Shown here: positions 53,825 to 63,268 of the stretch, in pieces
How positions within the stretch are numbered: position 1 is the stretch's first letter
Layout: each line of letters begins with the position of its first letter
NCBI GenBank assembly: GCA_022844275.1
Contig: JALHMB010000005.1
Location: 248,001 to 312,000, forward strand
Reading direction: 5' to 3'
DNA length: 64,000 nt
Origin: Hyphomicrobiaceae bacterium
Lineage (GTDB): Bacteria; Pseudomonadota; Alphaproteobacteria; Rhizobiales; Hyphomicrobiaceae
Translations under genes and position numbers: made by a program
The notes under the pieces: generated by a model
The model's database searches: none
The model's input: the letters and a program-made list of their open reading frames with translations, nothing else
Told to the model about the DNA's origin: nothing

Positions 53825-53916
53825 CGGTACGTCTTCGGTGACCGGCCAAGCGGCAGTACCACCGATAGCAACAATGGAAACAAGGCGCTGCATCGCTAAT
53901 GCCGCGGAGAAAGAAA

Positions 53917-53950
53917 AGCGCGGCACCTTTCGGCGCCGCGCTCAATTTTC
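53917..53950. terminator. Bidirectional rho-independent terminator
   Basis: AGCGCGGC (53917-53924) and GCCGCGCT (53935-53942) surround a 10-base loop. On the plus strand CAATTTT follows; on the minus strand TTTTCTTTCT follows, which suits the end of the DAHP synthase gene. Confidence 0.8.
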
Positions 53951-53973
53951 AATCCTGCTAACTCCGCCTCAAC

Positions 53974-55365
53974 TCACTCCGCCGCCGCGATGGACGCTTC
54001 GTGAGGTGCGCGGGCGCTGCGCTCGGTTTTCAGCCTTTCGGCGACCAGGAAAGCGAGCTCCAGCGACTGATCCGCATTGAGACGCGGATCGCAGTGCGTG
54101 TGATAGCGGTCCGAGAGATCCGTCTCGCTGATCGCCACCGCGCCGCCCGTGCACTCCGTCACGTTCTGGCCCGTCATCTCGACGTGGATGCCACCCGCGT
54201 GCGAGCCCTCGCCGCGATGCACTGCGAAGAAGGTGTCGACCTCCTTCAGAATGCGCTCGAAGGGCCGCGTCTTGTAGCCGTTCGCCGCCGAGATCGTATT
54301 GCCGTGCATGGGATCGCACGACCACACGACCTTGCGGCCGGCCTTCTCGACCGCGCGGATCAGCTTTGGCAGGTGGCTTTCCACCTTGTCCGAGCCGAAG
54401 CGGCAGATCAGTGTGAGCCGGCCTGCGATGTTGTTCGGGTTCAGGATGTCGATCAGCCTGAGCAGCGTGTCGGGCTCCAGCGAAGGCCCGCACTTCATGC
54501 CGATCGGATTCTTGATCCCGCGGAAGTACTCGACGTGCGCATGGTCCGGCTGGCGCGTGCGATCGCCGATCCAGATCATGTGGCCGGACGTCGCGTACCA
54601 GTCGCCGCTCGTCGAATCGAGCCGCGTCATCGCCTGCTCGTAGCCGAGCAGCAGCGCCTCGTGGCTCGTGTAGACGGTCGTCGTCCTGAGCTGCGGCGTG
54701 TTGTCGGCGGTGATGCCACACGCGCGCATGAACTCGAGCGTCTCCGAGATGCGACCTGCCAGCTCCTCGAAGCGACGGCCCTGCGGACTGTCCTTGATGA
54801 AGCCGAGCGTCCACTGGTGTACGCGCTCGAGGTCGGCATAGCCGCCGCCCGCGAAGGCGCGGATCAGGTTCAGCGTCGCAGCCGACTGGCGATATGCCTG
54901 GAGCTGGCGCGTCGGGTCCGGAATGCGGGCCTCGGGCGTGAACTCCGGACCATTGACGATATCGCCGCGATAGCTCGGCAGCTCGACGCCGTCCTTCTTC
55001 TCGGTCGGAGAGGAGCGCGGCTTGGCGAACTGGCCGGCAATGCGGCCGACCTTCACGACCGGCGAGCCGCCGGCGTACGTCAGCACGACCGCCATCTGCA
55101 GGAAGACGCGGAAGAAGTCGCGGATGTTGTCGGCGCGATGCTCGAGGAAGCTCTCGGCGCAGTCCCCACCCTGGAGCAGGAACGAGCGGCCCTCGGCCAC
55201 CTCGCCGAGCGCCTTCGTGAGCTGGCGGGCTTCACCCGCAAATACGAGCGGCGGAAACGTCGCGAGCTTGCCTTCTACGTCGGCCAGAACGGCCGCGTCC
55301 GGAAACGCGGGCACCTGGACGATCGGCTTGGATCTCCAGCTGTCGGGCGACCAGGGGGCAGGCAT
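53974..55365 (-). CDS. 3-deoxy-7-phosphoheptulonate synthase, class II
   Basis: The 463-residue protein is of the plant-type (class II) DAHP synthase family: [53 protein letters not shown] and [18 protein letters not shown], containing the metal-binding Cys, His and Glu. It makes the first compound of the shikimate pathway. Alphaproteobacteria often have only this class. Confidence 0.96.
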   Translation of the reverse strand: MPAPWSPDSWRSKPIVQVPAFPDAAVLADVEGKLATFPPLVFAGEARQLTKALGEVAEGRSFLLQGGDCAESFLEHRADNIRDFFRVFLQMAVVLTYAGGSPVVKVGRIAGQFAKPRSSPTEKKDGVELPSYRGDIVNGPEFTPEARIPDPTRQLQAYRQSAATLNLIRAFAGGGYADLERVHQWTLGFIKDSPQGRRFEELAGRISETLEFMRACGITADNTPQLRTTTVYTSHEALLLGYEQAMTRLDSTSGDWYATSGHMIWIGDRTRQPDHAHVEYFRGIKNPIGMKCGPSLEPDTLLRLIDILNPNNIAGRLTLICRFGSDKVESHLPKLIRAVEKAGRKVVWSCDPMHGNTISAANGYKTRPFERILKEVDTFFAVHRGEGSHAGGIHVEMTGQNVTECTGGAVAISETDLSDRYHTHCDPRLNADQSLELAFLVAERLKTERSARAPHEASIAAAE

Positions 55366-55597
55366 GATACGTCTCCACTTTCACCAAGGGGTAATGGCCC
55401 GAAGCGCCTCCGGCGCCGGGTTTGGTCTGCATCGTCCATAAAGAGGGCTTGCAGTGCCGCCTTATATGTCATTGCCGGCCCGAGGGCTAGGGCCGGCATG
55501 TGGCGCTTTGACGACCCGCACGGACATGGTGGCAGGGGCGTATGGCTTCAAGTATAAGGCACCCGTTCGGCCGCCGCCCGAGAGGCGGGGCGGGAAC

Positions 55598-55672
55598 GCC
55601 GGCTTAGCTCAGTGGTAGAGCAGCGGTTTTGTAAACCGTTGGTCGGGGGTTCAAATCCCTCAGCCGGCACCA
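55598..55672 (+). tRNA. tRNA-Thr(TGT)
   Basis: Seventy-five bases with CCA encoded. Acceptor arm GCCGGCT pairs with AGCCGGC, the D arm is GCTC/GAGC, anticodon loop TTTGTAA with anticodon TGT at 55630-55632, T arm around GTTCAAATC. It reads ACA (and other ACN) codons. Confidence 0.96.
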
Positions 55673-55797
55673 TGTTTCCGCTCACGCCGAGTTCGCTTCG
55701 CTCGTCGGCTCCGCGAGGGCGGCCCTTGCGCCGACGCGCAGTCGCGTGCTCATGACGGGGGCGAGACAAGACCAGCCGATAGGGGCGGGAGGCGGAC

Positions 55798-56616
55798 ATG
55801 CAGCTTCGAGCAATTGCCGATACGCTTTTGCCGGGGGTGGTTGCCGAAATCGATACACGCCTTACCGATGTGGAACGCCAGCACGCGGTCACGATTCCCT
55901 GGGCCATCGAGAGCGGCAGCCGCGCATGGGGATTTCCCTCACCCGACAGCGACTACGATTGCCGCTTCATCTTCGTCCGGCCCTTGAACGACTACCTTTC
56001 GCTCTGGCAGAAGCGCGATGTCATCGAGACGCCGTTGGAGCGTGAACTCGACGTAAACGGATGGGACCTGGGCAAGGCGCTCAAGCTCATGCTGAAAGGC
56101 AACGCGGTCGTCATCGAGTGGCTGCGATCCCCCATCATCTACCGTGGCGACGCGCAGTTCCGGGACGAGTTACTCGCCCTCGCCCGCCGCTTCACGAGCC
56201 GCTCGCTCGTCGCCCGCCACTATCTGCATTTGGGAGCACGGCAAAGCCGCATCTACCTGGCCGACGAGGCGCAAGTTCCGCTCAAGAAGATCTTCTATGC
56301 ACTTCGACCCGCCGCCGCTCTGCGCTGGCTGAGGCTACACCCTGGCGAAGTGGTCGTCCCCATGCATTTCCCGACCTTGATGCTGGAGTGCGAGCCGCCA
56401 CCGACGCTCACAGAGATCATCTCCGACCTTCTTTTGCGGAAGGCCGAGACGAGGGAGCTTGGTGCGGCACCGCTTCCTGAGCCGATTGCCGCTTTCATGG
56501 CAAAAGAGTTCGAAGAGGCCGAGGAGGCGTTCAGAGAAGCACCTTCCCCGCTATCGGAGGCGGCAAGCACCGAGGCAGATGCCTTCTTCAGGGAAACAAT
56601 CCGGAGATTTACCTAG
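55798..56616 (+). CDS. Nucleotidyltransferase superfamily protein (COG3541 type)
   Basis: The 272-residue protein has the polymerase-beta-type motif GSRAWGFPSPDSDYD near residue 40, with Asp positions for metal, then a helical domain. COG3541 proteins are predicted nucleotidyltransferases of unknown target. It lies 125 bases after tRNA-Thr. Confidence 0.82.
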   Translation: MQLRAIADTLLPGVVAEIDTRLTDVERQHAVTIPWAIESGSRAWGFPSPDSDYDCRFIFVRPLNDYLSLWQKRDVIETPLERELDVNGWDLGKALKLMLKGNAVVIEWLRSPIIYRGDAQFRDELLALARRFTSRSLVARHYLHLGARQSRIYLADEAQVPLKKIFYALRPAAALRWLRLHPGEVVVPMHFPTLMLECEPPPTLTEIISDLLLRKAETRELGAAPLPEPIAAFMAKEFEEAEEAFREAPSPLSEAASTEADAFFRETIRRFT

Positions 56617-56788
56617 GTCGTGCGTCAATGGCGGCCGTCAGGTGACGGTGGTTCGTCGCGCTGCCGCGCTGCTGGAGTTACAAACTGGCGCGACGCGCAC
56701 CATCTATCCGGAAAAATCGTGCCCAGGCGCCGCGAGACGCCTCCATCCAGCACGCCCGCAAGAGCATCTCCTAGTGGAATTCATCAGC

Positions 56789-57814
56789 ATGCCCCGAAAG
56801 AAAATCGGCTTCCTGTCCTTTGGGCACTGGTCGCCCTCACCCCACTCGCAGACGCGGTCGGCAGCCGACGCCCTACTGCAGTCCATCGACCTCGCCGTCG
56901 CGGCCGAAGAGCTCGGCGCTGACGGCGCCTATTTCCGTGTGCACCACTTCGCGCGCCAGCTCGCGTCGCCCTTTCCGCTGCTGGCCGCCGTCGGCGCGAA
57001 GACCAGCCGCATCGAGATCGGCACGGCCGTCATCGACATGCGCTACGAGAACCCGATGTACATGGCCGAGGACGCCGGTGCGGCCGATCTCATTGCCGGC
57101 GGCCGCCTCCAGCTCGGCATCAGCCGCGGCTCGCCCGAGCAGGTCATCGATGGCTGGCGCTACTTCGGCTATGCGCCCCTGGAAAACGAAACCGAAGACG
57201 ACATGGCGCGCCGCCATGCGCAGGTTTTCCTCAATGTGCTGAAAGGCGAAGGTTTCGCCCAGCCGAACCCGCGCCCGATGTTCCCGAACCCGCCGGGCCT
57301 GCTGCGCGTAGAGCCGCACGCCGAGGGTCTGCGCGAGCGCATCTGGTGGGGCGCTTCGTCCAATGCAACTGCCGAGTGGGCAGCTAAGCTCGGCCTGAAC
57401 CTGCAGAGCTCGACGCTCAAGACCGATGAGACCGGCGAGCCGTTCCACATTCAGCAGGCCGAACAGATCAGAGCGTACCGCGACGCTTGGAAAGCTGCCG
57501 GGCACGCACGCGAGCCGCGCATCTCGGTCAGCCGCAGCATTTTCGCGCTGGTCGATGATCGTGATCGCATGTACTTCGGCGGCGATCAGAGCGACGACCA
57601 CATCGGCTACATTGATCCCAAGACGCGTGCCATTTTCGGTCGCAGCTACGCCGCGGAGCCCGATGTGCTCGTAAAGCAGCTCGCGGAAGACGAGGCCATT
57701 GCCGAAGCCGATACGCTGCTGCTGACGGTGCCGAACCAGCTCGGCGTCGATTACAACGCGCACGTAATCGAGGCGATCCTGAAGCACGTCGCACCGGCTC
57801 TCGGCTGGCGTTGA
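56789..57814 (+). CDS. LLM class flavin-dependent oxidoreductase
   Basis: The 341-residue TIM-barrel protein has KIGFLSFGHWSP, DGAYFRVHHFARQLASP, IEIGTAVIDMRYENP and GRLQLGISRGSPEQVI. Luciferase-like monooxygenases use FMNH2 or F420. The longer frame back to 56459 overlaps the previous gene; the ATG at 56789 opens the fold. Upstream bases 56617-56788 show nothing else. Confidence 0.87.
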   Translation: MPRKKIGFLSFGHWSPSPHSQTRSAADALLQSIDLAVAAEELGADGAYFRVHHFARQLASPFPLLAAVGAKTSRIEIGTAVIDMRYENPMYMAEDAGAADLIAGGRLQLGISRGSPEQVIDGWRYFGYAPLENETEDDMARRHAQVFLNVLKGEGFAQPNPRPMFPNPPGLLRVEPHAEGLRERIWWGASSNATAEWAAKLGLNLQSSTLKTDETGEPFHIQQAEQIRAYRDAWKAAGHAREPRISVSRSIFALVDDRDRMYFGGDQSDDHIGYIDPKTRAIFGRSYAAEPDVLVKQLAEDEAIAEADTLLLTVPNQLGVDYNAHVIEAILKHVAPALGWR

Positions 57815-57945
57815 GGCGCATCGCTCTGCGCGGTCCGTGGAAGTCACGGCTCCGAGCAAGGGTTTGACCCGATGGCGATGCCTTGATCGTCGGTCGTTAA
57901 ATAAGCGCGTGATGTGACTTCTCAGGCACCGCGCGTGGCGCAGGG

Positions 57946-58593
57946 ATGAAAACGATCTCGGTGAAAGAGGCGGCCGCGCTCATTCCCGATGGCGCCAGTC
58001 TCATGATCGGCGGCTTCATGGGAGTCGGCACGCCAGAGCGCCTGATCGACGAGATCGTGCGCCAGGGCAGGCGCGATCTGACCGTGATCGCCAACGACAC
58101 CGCGGCGCCCGGCAGAGGCATCGGAAAGCTCGTCACGGCCGGGTTGGTCCGCAAGACCATCGCGAGTCACATCGGCCTCAATCCGGAAACCCAGCAGCAG
58201 ATGCTCGCCGGCAAGATGGAGGTCGATCTGGTGCCGCAGGGCACGCTGATCGAGCGCATTCGCGCGGGCGGCTTCGGGCTCGGCGGCATCCTCACGCCAA
58301 CAGGCGTCGGCACCGTCGTCGAGGAAGGCAAGCGCCGCATCGACGTGGATGGAAAGACCTATCTCATCGAGATCGCATTACGTGCAGACTTTGCCTTGGT
58401 GAACGCATTCCTCGCCGACTACCGGGGCAATCTGTACTACGCGCTCACCGCGCGGAACTTCAATCCGGTCATCGCCATGGCGGCCGACACGGTCATTGTC
58501 ACCGCCGACAATGTCGTGCCCGTTGGCGTGATCGCGCCCGATCATGTCGTCACGCCCGCCGCTTTGATCGACTACCTCGTCACCAACGCGTGA
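57946..58593 (+). CDS. 3-oxoacid CoA-transferase subunit A
   Basis: The 215-residue subunit has SLMIGGFMGVGTPERLI, GFGLGGILTPTGVGT and ALRADFALVNAFLADYRGNLYY. It is an AtoD/ScoA type family I CoA-transferase half. Paired with the next gene at 7-base spacing. Confidence 0.93.
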   Translation: MKTISVKEAAALIPDGASLMIGGFMGVGTPERLIDEIVRQGRRDLTVIANDTAAPGRGIGKLVTAGLVRKTIASHIGLNPETQQQMLAGKMEVDLVPQGTLIERIRAGGFGLGGILTPTGVGTVVEEGKRRIDVDGKTYLIEIALRADFALVNAFLADYRGNLYYALTARNFNPVIAMAADTVIVTADNVVPVGVIAPDHVVTPAALIDYLVTNA

Positions 58594-58600
58594 GTGTCCG

Positions 58601-59251
58601 ATGGAAGCGCAGACCATCATTGCCAAGCGCATCGCGCGGGAGCTGCGGCCGGGAATGCTCGTCAATCTCGGCATCGGCATTCCGACGCTGGTGGCCAACT
58701 ACGTTCCGGATGGCCTCAACGTGTACTTCCAGTCCGAGAATGGATTGATCGGTACCGGGCCGATCCCGGAAGAGGGCATGATGCACCCCACGCTCACCGA
58801 TGCGGGTGGGCGGCCGGTAAGTGCGCTACCTGGGGCCTGTACTTTCGACAGTGCAATGTCCTTCGGCCTGATCCGCGGCGGCCACGTGGACATGACCGTG
58901 CTCGGCGGCCTTCAGGTGGATGCAAAAGGGCTTCTCGCCAACTGGATGATACCCGGCAAGATGGTGCCCGGCATGGGCGGCGCCATGGACCTGGTGACAG
59001 GGGCCAAGCGTGTGATCATCGCCATGCAGCACACGGCGAAAGGCAAGCCGAAGATCCTCGAAAAATGCTCGCTGCCACTGACCTCGGTGAGGCCCGTAGA
59101 CCTGATTGTAACTGAAATGGCAGTGATCAGCTTCCCGGAAGGCCGGGCAACGCTGCTCGAGACCGCCCCTGGCGTGTCCGTTCAGCAGGTAATCGACGCC
59201 ACTGAGGCCCGCCTCGCAATCCCAGGCACCATTCCGGACATGTGCCTTTGA
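58601..59251 (+). CDS. 3-oxoacid CoA-transferase subunit B
   Basis: The 216-residue subunit has LVNLGIGIPTLVANYVP and the catalytic Glu in QSENGLIGTG, GGHVDMTVLGGLQVD and MDLVTGAKRVI. With subunit A it moves CoA between succinate or acetate and an acetoacetate-type acid. Typical of AtoA/ScoB. Confidence 0.93.
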   Translation: MEAQTIIAKRIARELRPGMLVNLGIGIPTLVANYVPDGLNVYFQSENGLIGTGPIPEEGMMHPTLTDAGGRPVSALPGACTFDSAMSFGLIRGGHVDMTVLGGLQVDAKGLLANWMIPGKMVPGMGGAMDLVTGAKRVIIAMQHTAKGKPKILEKCSLPLTSVRPVDLIVTEMAVISFPEGRATLLETAPGVSVQQVIDATEARLAIPGTIPDMCL

Positions 59252-59322
59252 GCCCGCGCCTGCGTGTTCAGCCGTCACTCCAGTAGCGAACGCATAGGAC
59301 AAGCAGCATCACCACGCGCTAT

Positions 59323-59811
59323 ATGCCAACATACGAGCTCGCTCCTCGCCGCGGCAGCAGCGATCTGCTTTTCCGCGTTCAAACACGCCCCCAGGACATG
59401 CGCCACGGCATCCCCCTCAGCAACGCGCCATTGCCTCGTGACTTCGCCAAACTCTTCGAGCAATTGGAGCGCTCCTGCCTGTGGCTCGATGCCGAGTACC
59501 GCATCCCGTTCACGCGCATTCGTGTCGGCTGGGACCCCATCATCGGCATGGTCCCCATTGCCGGGGACCTCGCCGGGGCAGCTCTCAGTATCCGTAACAT
59601 CCACTGGGCATACCAGCTCGGCGCGGAAAGGCGCGTGCTGCGCCAGATGAGCCTCAATGCAGCCATCGATGCGCTGATCGGCGCCATACCCGTGATCGGG
59701 ACGGTGTTCGATTTCTGGTTTCGCGCGCAATTGCGCAACCTGCAGCTCCTGATCGAGGCCATGGAGAGACAGCGGCAGCACCAATCCAGCGACGGCGTCC
59801 CCCTGGCGTGA
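59323..59811 (+). CDS. DUF4112 membrane-associated protein
   Basis: The 162-residue protein has LDAEYRIPFTRIRVGWDPIIGMVPIAGDLAG and AIDALIGAIPVIGTVFDFWFRA, the DUF4112 pattern with two hydrophobic hairpins. Its role is unknown. An ATG at 59398 is an alternative start. The next gene may overlap its stop. Confidence 0.75.
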   Translation: MPTYELAPRRGSSDLLFRVQTRPQDMRHGIPLSNAPLPRDFAKLFEQLERSCLWLDAEYRIPFTRIRVGWDPIIGMVPIAGDLAGAALSIRNIHWAYQLGAERRVLRQMSLNAAIDALIGAIPVIGTVFDFWFRAQLRNLQLLIEAMERQRQHQSSDGVPLA

Positions 59812-59879
59812 AGAGTGTCACACGCGCGTCGTGTGTGTCTGGTGACAAGGGTCCTGGACCACCCAACCGCGAGCCAGGA

Positions 59880-61037
59880 ATGTCCGCCGCCGTTGCCGCT
59901 GCTGCTCTCTCCTTCGTACTGATCGCCAGCCTCGTCCACCTCGTGTCCGTCGGCCTCGTTGCGTTCCGCTGCAGGCGAACGCCACCGGCGCAGTTCCACG
60001 GACCCGGCATCACACTCGTGCGGACGATCCGCGATGTCGGCGCACATGAGGAAGACACGCTGCGCAGCTCCTTCGCGCTCTCCCACCACGACCACGAAGT
60101 GCTTTTCTGCGCGGCTTCGGAGGGCGATCCAGCCGTCGGCGTCGTGCGGCGGCTCATGAAGGAGCATCCGCATGTCCGCGCACGCCTGCTGATCGGCGAC
60201 GATCGCATCAGTGCCAATCCCAAGCTCAACAACATGCTCAAGGGATGGCGCGAGGCGCAGCACGACTGGATCGTCTTCGCGGACAGCAATCTCATGTTGC
60301 CACCGGATTATCTCGAGCAGGTTCAGGCGACGTGGCGGGAAGACACCGGCGTCGTTTGCGCGCCACCGATCGGGAGCCGCCCCGCGGGCTTCTGGGCGGA
60401 GGTCGAATGCGCGTTCCTCAATACCTACCAGGCGCGCTGGCAGTATGCCGCCGACAGCATTGGTTTCGGCTTCGCGCAGGGCAAGACCATGCTGTTCCGC
60501 CGCGATATGCTCGATAGCCAGGGCGGTGTAGCGGCGTTGGCGGGCGAGCTTGCCGAGGATGCCGCCGCGACGAAAATCGTCCGCAATGCGGGCCTGCGTG
60601 TCCGCCTCGCGGGACCGCCCTTCTTCCAGCCTCTAGGCCGGCGCTCCGCCAGTCACGTCCTCTCGCGACAGCTTCGCTGGGCGCAGCTTCGCCGGTTAAC
60701 CTTTCCTCACTGGTTCGCCCTCGAGCTTCTGACCGGCAGCGCGATGCCGCTGCTAGCCACGGCCCTGGCGGCTGAAGCCCTCGATGTTTCGCCGTTGATC
60801 GCCGTAGCCGGGCTGGCGGCCCTCTGGTTCGGCGCCGAGGCCTTTCTCGCGAGGATCGGCGGCTGGCACCTTTCCTGGCGCGCCCCCTTTGCTTGGCTAC
60901 TGAGGGACCTGCTCATTCCTGCCATCTGGCTGCGTGCCTGGACTGCGAATGCCTACCAATGGGGCGGACACAAGGTTGCATGGCAGCCGGGCGGGGCGGC
61001 CAGCATGACGAATGAGGGCGCCGTCGGCCTCAGGTGA
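59880..61037 (+). CDS. GT21-type glycosyltransferase (ceramide glucosyltransferase/HpnI-like)
   Basis: About 385 residues: an N-terminal membrane helix, a GT2-type catalytic domain with FADSNLMLPP, ELAEDAA and the R-Q-L-R-W motif (SRQLRWAQLRRLTF) of GT21, then three membrane helices. Relatives add sugar to ceramide or, as HpnI, to hopanoids. A GTG at 59808 overlapping the previous stop is an alternative start. It is next to an LpxH-like gene, so lipid glycosylation is likely; the acceptor is unknown. Confidence 0.85.
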   Translation: MSAAVAAAALSFVLIASLVHLVSVGLVAFRCRRTPPAQFHGPGITLVRTIRDVGAHEEDTLRSSFALSHHDHEVLFCAASEGDPAVGVVRRLMKEHPHVRARLLIGDDRISANPKLNNMLKGWREAQHDWIVFADSNLMLPPDYLEQVQATWREDTGVVCAPPIGSRPAGFWAEVECAFLNTYQARWQYAADSIGFGFAQGKTMLFRRDMLDSQGGVAALAGELAEDAAATKIVRNAGLRVRLAGPPFFQPLGRRSASHVLSRQLRWAQLRRLTFPHWFALELLTGSAMPLLATALAAEALDVSPLIAVAGLAALWFGAEAFLARIGGWHLSWRAPFAWLLRDLLIPAIWLRAWTANAYQWGGHKVAWQPGGAASMTNEGAVGLR

Positions 61038-61105
61038 GGCGCCCTGAAGCGGCGGTAAGGGATTTGTCATCGGACTGAAACGTGAATCTCCTAGGAGCTG
61101 GGTCC

Positions 61106-61933
61106 ATGCAAGACGCACTTCCCGCTGAGCACCTTACAGACCCCGCCCTCACGCCCTATCGCGCGGTCTTCATTTCCGACATCCATCTCGGCACCCGAAC
61201 CTCCCAGGCGACCGCACTCCTGGACTTTCTGCGCATCGTCGAGGCCGACACCTTCTACCTCGTGGGCGACATCGTCGATTTCTGGCGGGTCCGCCGCGGG
61301 CCGCACTGGCCGCAGTCACACAACGACGTGCTCCAGAAACTGCTGCGCAAAGTGCGCAAGGGCTCGCGCATCGTCTTCATTCCGGGCAATCACGACGAAG
61401 GACTGCGCGACTTCTGCGGCATGCACTTCGGCGGCATCGACATTCACCGCAATTGCGTCCACGAGACCGCGACAGGGCGACGCTATATCGTCATGCACGG
61501 CGACGAGTTCGATATCGTCGTGCGCAACGCGCGGTGGCTCGCTTTCCTCGGAGACCGTGGCTACGAAACCGCGCTCTGGCTCAACAATCCGCTGAACTGG
61601 GTCCGCCGCCATCTCGGTCTCGGCTATTGGTCCCTCTCGGCCTATCTCAAGAACCGCGTCAAGAAGGCCGTCGCCTTCATCGGCGCTTACGAAGAGGCCG
61701 TTGCTGGCGAAGCCCGCCGTCACGGCGCCGATGGCATCATCTGCGGTCACATTCACCACGCGGCCGACCGTCAGATGGGCGATGTTCACTATCTGAATTG
61801 TGGCGACTGGGTCGAGAGCTGCACGGCCATTGTCGAATCGCATTCAGGCGAACTGCGTCTTCTTCGATGGAACGCCGACATGGCATGGAGCACGACATCT
61901 CCGGTCTCTGAGCCGTCGTATGTGCTCGGCTAA
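61106..61933 (+). CDS. LpxH-like metallophosphoesterase (COG2908)
   Basis: The 275-residue protein has the calcineurin-like motifs FISDIHLGTR, GDIVDFWR, IPGNHDEGL, MHGDEFD and CGHIHHAA, the set of UDP-2,3-diacylglucosamine diphosphatase relatives. AGGAG stands before the ATG at 61106. Many alphaproteobacteria use LpxI for this step, so this may be a paralogue for another envelope lipid. Confidence 0.87.
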   Translation: MQDALPAEHLTDPALTPYRAVFISDIHLGTRTSQATALLDFLRIVEADTFYLVGDIVDFWRVRRGPHWPQSHNDVLQKLLRKVRKGSRIVFIPGNHDEGLRDFCGMHFGGIDIHRNCVHETATGRRYIVMHGDEFDIVVRNARWLAFLGDRGYETALWLNNPLNWVRRHLGLGYWSLSAYLKNRVKKAVAFIGAYEEAVAGEARRHGADGIICGHIHHAADRQMGDVHYLNCGDWVESCTAIVESHSGELRLLRWNADMAWSTTSPVSEPSYVLG

Positions 61934-62131
61934 ACGTGCCAGGCGCCGTCGAAGCACCTCGCTCCATCCCCCGAACCGAATGCTCCATCTCTGAACGCGC
62001 GCATCAAAAAGACCTCACGAAACGGTGATCTTTCATTGACGGCGTGCTGATGAGCCGTTGATGCGCCGGGCGTTTACTGCCGGTCACGCGAACGAGGCAT
62101 CCCGCCCATCGCGCTACGACTGGAGGAAGCC

Positions 62132-62293
62132 ATGCAGACCCTGAAACACTTGATGATCGCCATTACCGTTCTTGCGGCTTTTGCAGCAGCTCCCGCTTCG
62201 GCGAAAACGGTCGCCGACGAGATCTGGGACCAAGTCAACCAGACCATGCCGCATCGGCCTAGCAACGACGAGTTCCGGGACGCGCTCCCCTAA
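62132..62293 (+). CDS. Small exported protein (53 residues)
   Basis: The ATG follows a strong TGGAGGAAGCC site. The product has a signal peptide (HLMIAITVLAAFAAAPASA, cleavage after ASA) and a short mature part of 28 residues beginning KTVADEIWDQVNQTM. Not recognised. The ribosome site and clear signal sequence make it credible despite its length. Confidence 0.6.
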   Translation: MQTLKHLMIAITVLAAFAAAPASAKTVADEIWDQVNQTMPHRPSNDEFRDALP

Positions 62294-62332
62294 CTCCAAC
62301 AACTGAAAACAGTCAGAGTAGGAACCTGCACA

Positions 62333-62653
62333 ATGATCATCGACGAACGAACGAGCCTCGATGCTGATGCAGGTGAAGCGACCGCAAGGGCGCTTCAGCG
62401 CGGCCTAACTTGCGGGATGTTGTCGACGACGAGCCATCATGACGTCACGGCCGCATCCCGCAACTTCGATCGAATTTATGGATGGTCGCGGCTGCGCGGC
62501 TGCGCCGTATCGGTCGAGGCGGACGAAGTTTCGATTGCAGATATCCTCTCGCACGAGGCGGCCATAGCGAAGATCGAGCGGCACCTTCGCGGAACGCGCG
62601 AGATCAAGGCTCCAGCCGATCCTCTGTGCAAGCGTCAGGCGGAACTGCCTTGA
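62333..62653 (+). CDS. Small protein of unknown function
   Basis: The 106-residue soluble frame has a GTAGGAAC site before its ATG; it lies 39 bases after the small exported protein. It has no recognised domain; HLRGTREIKAPADPLCKRQ ends it. Coding is likely but not certain. Confidence 0.45.
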   Translation: MIIDERTSLDADAGEATARALQRGLTCGMLSTTSHHDVTAASRNFDRIYGWSRLRGCAVSVEADEVSIADILSHEAAIAKIERHLRGTREIKAPADPLCKRQAELP

Positions 62654-62717
62654 CGTCGACGAGGGCGGCGCGCCACACGGAAGTGGGATACGTGCGGCGT
62701 GCCATCAGTTGCCCGGC

Positions 62718-62996
62718 TCAGGAGCAAGACTGCTCCATACGCCAGCTCGTGACCTTGCAGCTCTCGCGACCCTGCCGATCGAACGTGCAGGTGCGAACCG
62801 GAAAGCGCCGGTACGAGCAGTAGTAGCCCGGGAACAGAAAACCTTCGTAGCCCTTCAGCGGGCGGTCGCTCTCGTAGGTCCACTGCTCGATGCGGCGGCC
62901 TCGGGCTTCCGCGTCTCCTGCCGTCAGCATGGCCGTGCCGCCGACGCCGATGGCAAGAGCGGCGAGCAGAACGCGGCGGATCAGTTTCCTCGACAT
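62718..62996 (-). CDS. Small exported protein with cysteines
   Basis: From the ATG at 62996 (GAGAGGA upstream) the product has 92 residues: signal peptide MSRKLIRRVLLAALAIGVGG to DAEA, then a mature part with four cysteines (YYCSYRR, RTCTFD, ESCKV, EQSCS) and a basic start RGRR. Two disulfides are likely in the periplasm. Not recognised. Confidence 0.65.
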   Translation of the reverse strand: MSRKLIRRVLLAALAIGVGGTAMLTAGDAEARGRRIEQWTYESDRPLKGYEGFLFPGYYCSYRRFPVRTCTFDRQGRESCKVTSWRMEQSCS

Positions 62997-63268
62997 CGTC
63001 GTATCCTCTCGTTTGATCATCCGGATCCGTCAAACCGAAGGATCTCGGGCGACGGCTTACCCTCATGACCTAACCGAGGACGTGCTCGGGCCGCTGTACC
63101 GCCGGGAACAGTCGCGGATAACTCATGACGCTAGAGCTGGCGCCTGCGGGGCCGACACCCGGCCGCCGCTCGCCGGCCTATGGCGAATGAACCTTTTCCA
63201 TCCTCGCGGCGACTGAGGTTGTGCGCGGACGTAATCGCGCGCCCTGAACGCAACCCACGAGGATGACC

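Noticed and set aside
54001-55557. A 518-codon plus-strand frame opposite DAHP synthase
   Set aside because: The class II DAHP synthase on the minus strand has all its motifs; the opposite frame is an artefact of high GC.
55598-56616. Genomic island at tRNA-Thr
   Set aside because: A nucleotidyltransferase gene follows, but no integrase, no repeat of the tRNA 3' end and no change in base use were seen.
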